Below are positions 13,050 through 15,906 of a stretch of DNA of 15,906 nucleotides, piece after piece (within the stretch, counting starts at the first letter, position 1; every line of letters begins with the position of its first letter). Source of the stretch: Neptuniibacter sp. (GTDB lineage: Bacteria > Pseudomonadota > Gammaproteobacteria > Pseudomonadales > Balneatricaceae); the NCBI GenBank assembly GCA_024686055.1, contig JAIBDV010000020.1, positions 1 to 15,906 of the forward strand. Reading direction: 5' to 3'. The notes under the pieces were generated by a model, which was not told where the DNA came from, did no database searches, and saw only the letters and a program-made list of their open reading frames with translations. The position numbers were made by a program, and so were the translations under genes.

Positions 13050-14039
13050 ATGTCAGAAAGCCCAACCACACCTCCTCAAACCAGCCGTCTTGCCCGGCTT
13101 GAACACTTCCCTGTCGCGTTTTTTGCAATGATTATGGGAACCACCGGCCTGACTCTGGCCTGGCAAAAAGCAGCCCATGTGCTCCATATGCCGCTATTTA
13201 TAAGCCACCTGCTACTGTTACTGGTCGCTCTGCTGTTCACAACGGTTATTGCTGCCTATAGCTATAAATGCATCAACTTCCGTGGCGCTGTACTGGCTGA
13301 GTTCCAGCACCCGATCAAAATCAGCTTTTTTCCAGCCGGTTCAATCGCCCTGTTATTGCTCAGTGTTGCCACACTCCAGGTCACACCCGCTCTGTCGCAT
13401 CTGTTATGGCTGATTGGCGCACCACTGCAGCTGGCACTGACGCTCTATGTGATTGGTCAGTGGATATTCCATCCCAAATACCAGATCCAGCATAGTACCC
13501 CTGCCTGGTTTATTCCGGTGGTCGGCAACATTGTTGTACCGATTGCCGGGGTCGAGCACGGTTACACTGAACTCAGCTGGTTCTTCTTCGCGATCGGGGT
13601 CGTTTACTGGCTGGTGCTGAAAACACTGATATTCAACCGCGTCCTGTTTCATGACCCCCTGCCAGAGAAGCTGCTGCCAACGCTGTTTATTCTGATCGCC
13701 CCACCCGCCGTCGGCTTTCTGGCCTACATGAAACTCAACGGCGGAGAACTGGATACGTTCGCCCGTATCCTTTATTACGCTGCCATGTTTCTGGTACTGC
13801 TGCTGGCCAGCCAGGCAAAACGTTTTAGTCGCATCCAGTTCTATCTGTCATGGTGGGCCTATTCTTTCCCACTGGCCGCAGCCACCCAGGCCAGCATGGT
13901 GATGTACAGTAAAACCAGCCATAGCGGCCTGCTGACACTGAGTTACCTGATGCTGACAGCGACCACGGTGATTATCGGCCTGCTGCTGATCAGGACAAGC
14001 CGGGCAGTCGTCAGCGGCAAGGTATTCCAGCCAGATTAA
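13050..14039 (+). CDS. TDT/TehA-SLAC1-family transporter (C4-dicarboxylate transporter/malic acid transport protein)
   Basis: A 329-residue integral membrane protein with about ten predicted helices. Family features are the start LARLEHFPVAFFAMIMGTTG (about residues 13-32), HPIKISFFPAGS before the third helix, LIAPPAVGF in the pore-lining middle, and YLSWWAYSFPLAAAT near the end. The family includes the tellurite-resistance protein TehA, yeast Mae1 and plant SLAC1, which conduct anions or dicarboxylates; the substrate here is unknown. The ATG at 13050 is preferred to the GTG at 13044 because AAGAG is better spaced for it. It is divergent from bufA, so shared regulation with the copper-binding peptide is possible but unproven. 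Confidence 0.88.
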   Translation: MSESPTTPPQTSRLARLEHFPVAFFAMIMGTTGLTLAWQKAAHVLHMPLFISHLLLLLVALLFTTVIAAYSYKCINFRGAVLAEFQHPIKISFFPAGSIALLLLSVATLQVTPALSHLLWLIGAPLQLALTLYVIGQWIFHPKYQIQHSTPAWFIPVVGNIVVPIAGVEHGYTELSWFFFAIGVVYWLVLKTLIFNRVLFHDPLPEKLLPTLFILIAPPAVGFLAYMKLNGGELDTFARILYYAAMFLVLLLASQAKRFSRIQFYLSWWAYSFPLAAATQASMVMYSKTSHSGLLTLSYLMLTATTVIIGLLLIRTSRAVVSGKVFQPD

Positions 14040-14083
14040 GCAGCCAAATCCGGGGCGCTTTCAACCCTCTTGCCGCAGCGCAC

Positions 14084-14119
14084 AAACCGGGCTCTAATAG
14101 AGCCCGGTTTTTCGTTTTT
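14084..14119 (+). terminator. Intrinsic terminator between the transporter gene and bioA
   Basis: A perfect 12-bp stem AAACCGGGCTCT/AGAGCCCGGTTT with loop AAT (14084-14110) is followed by TTCGTTTTT. It ends only a few bases before the AGGAG ribosome binding site of bioA, so bioA needs a promoter overlapping this region or relies on read-through. The flanking A/T runs could allow weak activity in reverse. Confidence 0.9.
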
Positions 14120-14132
14120 GCAGGAGTGTTAC

Positions 14133-15422
14133 GTGTCCATCAGTGCTGAACAGATCCAGTTTGACCAGCAACATATCTGGCATCCCTATTCATCAATGAT
14201 CAATCCACCAGCGGCATTGCCCGTGGTGTCTGCCAGCGGGGTCCGGCTGACGCTGGCCAATGGCCAGCAACTGATCGACGGTATGTCGTCCTGGTGGTCA
14301 GTAATTCATGGCTATAACCACCCGGCTCTCAATGCCAGCGCCCATCAACAGATCGATAAAATGTCACATGTGATGTTTGGTGGCCTGACCCACGAACCAG
14401 CGATCGAGCTTGCGCGTAAACTGGTTGAACTGACACCGGCACCACTGGATAAGGTTTTCCTGGCAGACTCCGGCTCAGTTGCCGTTGAAGTGGCGATGAA
14501 AATGGCCATTCAGTACTGGCACGCCCGAGGCCAGGCGAACAAACATCGCCTGTTAACTTTACGCAATGGCTACCATGGCGACACTTTTGGCGCGATGTCG
14601 GTGTGTGACCCTGTCACCGGTATGCATGAGATTTTTGCCGACGTGCTGCCGCAACAACTGTTTGCACCCGCCCCGCAAACGGGCTTTGATCAGCCCTGGG
14701 ACCCGGCAGACATCGCCCCACTGGCACAGTTAATGGAACAACACGCCGATGAAATTGCCGCCCTGATTCTGGAGCCCATCGTGCAAGGAGCCGGCGGTAT
14801 GCGCATGTACTCGCCGCAATACCTGAAACAGGCCCGCGCGCTGTGTGACCAGTATGATGTGCTGCTCATTGCAGATGAAATCGCCACCGGTTTTGGCCGT
14901 ACGGGTAAACTGTTTGCCTGCGAGCACGCCGATATTGCGCCTGATATTCTCTGCGTGGGCAAGGCCCTGACCGGCGGTTATATGACACTGGCAGCCACAC
15001 TGACCACCCGCCACATTGGCGAGACAATCTCAGCCGGTGGCGCAGGCTGCTTTATGCATGGCCCGACCTTTATGGGTAACCCGCTCGCGTGCGCCGTTGC
15101 TAACACCAGTCTGCAACTGCTGATTGATAACGACTGGCAAGCCGATGTACAACGTATAGAAGCGGGCCTTAACGTCGGCCTGGCACCCGCACGCCAGCTG
15201 GCATCCGTGGCGGATGTTCGCTGTCTGGGAGCGATTGGCGTCATTGAAATGAAAGAGCCGGTCAGCAGCGCCGAACTGCAGCCCCTGTTTGTTGAACGCG
15301 GCCTGTGGGTACGACCCTTTGGCAAACTGGTCTACGTGATGCCGCCCTATGTGATAAACGATAGTGATCTGGCCATACTGACCCATGGCATGATTGAGGC
15401 GCTACAGCACTATCGAGGCTGA
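14133..15422 (+). CDS. bioA: Adenosylmethionine-8-amino-7-oxononanoate aminotransferase BioA
   Basis: A PLP enzyme that transfers the amino group of SAM to KAPA, giving 7,8-diaminopelargonic acid (DAPA), the BioD substrate. The GTG at 14133 is the start: AGGAG ends 6 nt upstream and the resulting protein is 429 residues, equal to E. coli BioA. An upstream in-frame ATG at 14070 would translate the terminator hairpin. Signatures are WHPYSSM near residue 16, MSSWWSVIHGYNHP (51-64), NGYHGDTFGAMS (145-156), the PLP Asp in IADEIATGFGRTG (D248) and the Schiff-base Lys in CVGKALTGGYMT (K277). It is on the opposite strand from bioBFHCD and about 9 kb away, so the pathway is split between two transcription units. 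Confidence 0.97.
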   Translation: MSISAEQIQFDQQHIWHPYSSMINPPAALPVVSASGVRLTLANGQQLIDGMSSWWSVIHGYNHPALNASAHQQIDKMSHVMFGGLTHEPAIELARKLVELTPAPLDKVFLADSGSVAVEVAMKMAIQYWHARGQANKHRLLTLRNGYHGDTFGAMSVCDPVTGMHEIFADVLPQQLFAPAPQTGFDQPWDPADIAPLAQLMEQHADEIAALILEPIVQGAGGMRMYSPQYLKQARALCDQYDVLLIADEIATGFGRTGKLFACEHADIAPDILCVGKALTGGYMTLAATLTTRHIGETISAGGAGCFMHGPTFMGNPLACAVANTSLQLLIDNDWQADVQRIEAGLNVGLAPARQLASVADVRCLGAIGVIEMKEPVSSAELQPLFVERGLWVRPFGKLVYVMPPYVINDSDLAILTHGMIEALQHYRG

Positions 15423-15434
15423 TACTAACTGTCC

Positions 15435-15452
15435 CGGGCGATTCTGCGCCCG
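15435..15452 (+). other. Hairpin between bioA and the thioesterase gene
   Basis: CGGGCG-ATTCTG-CGCCCG is a perfect 6-bp GC-rich stem 13 nt after the bioA stop. It is followed by AAAACC rather than a T run, so it is not a standard terminator. It could stabilise the upstream mRNA or slow transcription while leaving the downstream gene in the same transcript. Confidence 0.45.
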
Positions 15453-15478
15453 AAAACCTGAAGGAGTACGAGGATTTT

Positions 15479-15906
15479 ATGGCAAGGATAAAACTGGATA
15501 TGCCGGAGAACTACATTTTCTCCACAGAGCTGCCGGTACGGATCAGCGATATCAACTACGGTGGCCACCTTGGTAATGACGCCGTGCTGTCAATGGTCCA
15601 CGAATCCCGTGTGCGTTTTCTTAACCGCTATCACTACACCGAACTGGATGTCGAAGGCTTCGGCATCATCATGACCGATACCGCTATCGTCTACAAAGCT
15701 GAAGGTTTTCACGCCGACCAGATCCAGATTGACGTTGCCATTGATGACTTCAATAAATACGGCTGTGATATCTACTACCTGCTGTCAAATAAGAAAACCG
15801 CTGTTGAAATAGCTCATGCGAAAACAGGCATAGTTTTCTTTGATTATGATCAGAGAAAAGTGGTTTCGGTACCCCAAGCCTTTAAAGAACATATGATTAA
15901 GGATGC
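15479..15906 (+). CDS. Hotdog-fold acyl-CoA thioesterase-like protein (cut by the right edge)
   Basis: An open frame of 142 codons runs from the ATG at 15479 to the end of the window without a stop. It is preceded by GAGGA about 4 nt upstream and AAGGAG further up. The segment SDINYGGHLGNDAVL (from residue 23), with D24 and H30, followed by HESRVRFLNRY is the signature of 4-hydroxybenzoyl-CoA/YbgC-type hotdog thioesterases, which hydrolyse acyl-CoA or acyl-ACP. Such proteins are about 140-160 residues, so only a few C-terminal residues should be missing. It starts 56 nt after bioA with only a T-less hairpin between, so cotranscription is plausible. Its substrate is unknown; a role in acyl supply to biotin synthesis would be speculation. 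Confidence 0.88.
   Translation, partial: MARIKLDMPENYIFSTELPVRISDINYGGHLGNDAVLSMVHESRVRFLNRYHYTELDVEGFGIIMTDTAIVYKAEGFHADQIQIDVAIDDFNKYGCDIYYLLSNKKTAVEIAHAKTGIVFFDYDQRKVVSVPQAFKEHMIKD

Noticed and set aside
14070..14132. Upstream ATG extending bioA by 21 residues
   Set aside because: The extension would run through the terminator hairpin. The GTG at 14133 has AGGAG at ideal spacing and gives a product of the standard 429 residues.

Overview
The window looks like chromosomal DNA of a gammaproteobacterium, probably a marine Oceanospirillales or Pseudomonadales relative. The reasons are the bioB-bioF-bioH-bioC-bioD gene order next to comF, the E. coli-like lengths and active-site spacings of the biotin enzymes, the moderately high GC content, dense ATGA-type gene overlaps, and a sulfite-exporter-family/trmO neighbourhood. 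The taxon is an inference. There is no phage, IS element, integrase, tRNA or rRNA.

Layout. (1) 1-339, minus: the N-terminal end of a gene that runs off the left edge, probably a SprA-like putative metalloprotease. (2) 463-4956, minus: a tightly packed biotin operon bioB-bioF-bioH-bioC-bioD, with gaps of 2-3 nt or overlaps of 1-4 nt. It starts from a good sigma70-type promoter whose -35/-10 spacer carries an 18-bp inverted repeat that may be an operator. (3) 5044-9732, plus: comF (divergent from bioB), a Na/Pi-cotransporter family protein with a PhoU-like tail and its own terminator, a TauE/SafE permease, a small unknown protein, trmO (tRNA t6A methyltransferase) and a small secreted two-cysteine protein. 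These end at a strong bidirectional terminator. (4) 9796-12682, minus: a complete copper-binding RiPP locus of the bufferin / HvfA (oxazolin) type. It comprises a secreted precursor with fourteen EGKCG motifs (bufA), an MNIO/DUF692 multinuclear-iron oxidase (bufB), a DUF2063 partner (bufC) and a DoxX-family membrane protein. An intrinsic terminator lies between the precursor and the enzymes. (5) A 361-bp AT-rich intergenic region (from the bufA start to the transporter start), then, plus: a TDT/TehA-SLAC1 family transporter with a terminator, bioA (separated from the other bio genes by about 9 kb) and the start of a hotdog thioesterase cut by the right edge.

How it fits together. The biotin genes cover the late pathway from malonyl-ACP priming (BioC), through pimeloyl-ACP methyl ester cleavage (BioH), to KAPA (BioF), DAPA (BioA), dethiobiotin (BioD) and biotin (BioB). 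The RiPP locus is the most unusual part. By family precedent the MNIO and its partner convert the EGKCG cysteines into copper-binding heterocycles on a peptide exported to the periplasm. Here the precursor has grown into seven tandem EGKCG doublets (14 Cys) with DNA-level signs of recent tandem duplication. The system family is known; the size and regularity of the array, the attenuating terminator and the upstream DNA motifs deserve attention.
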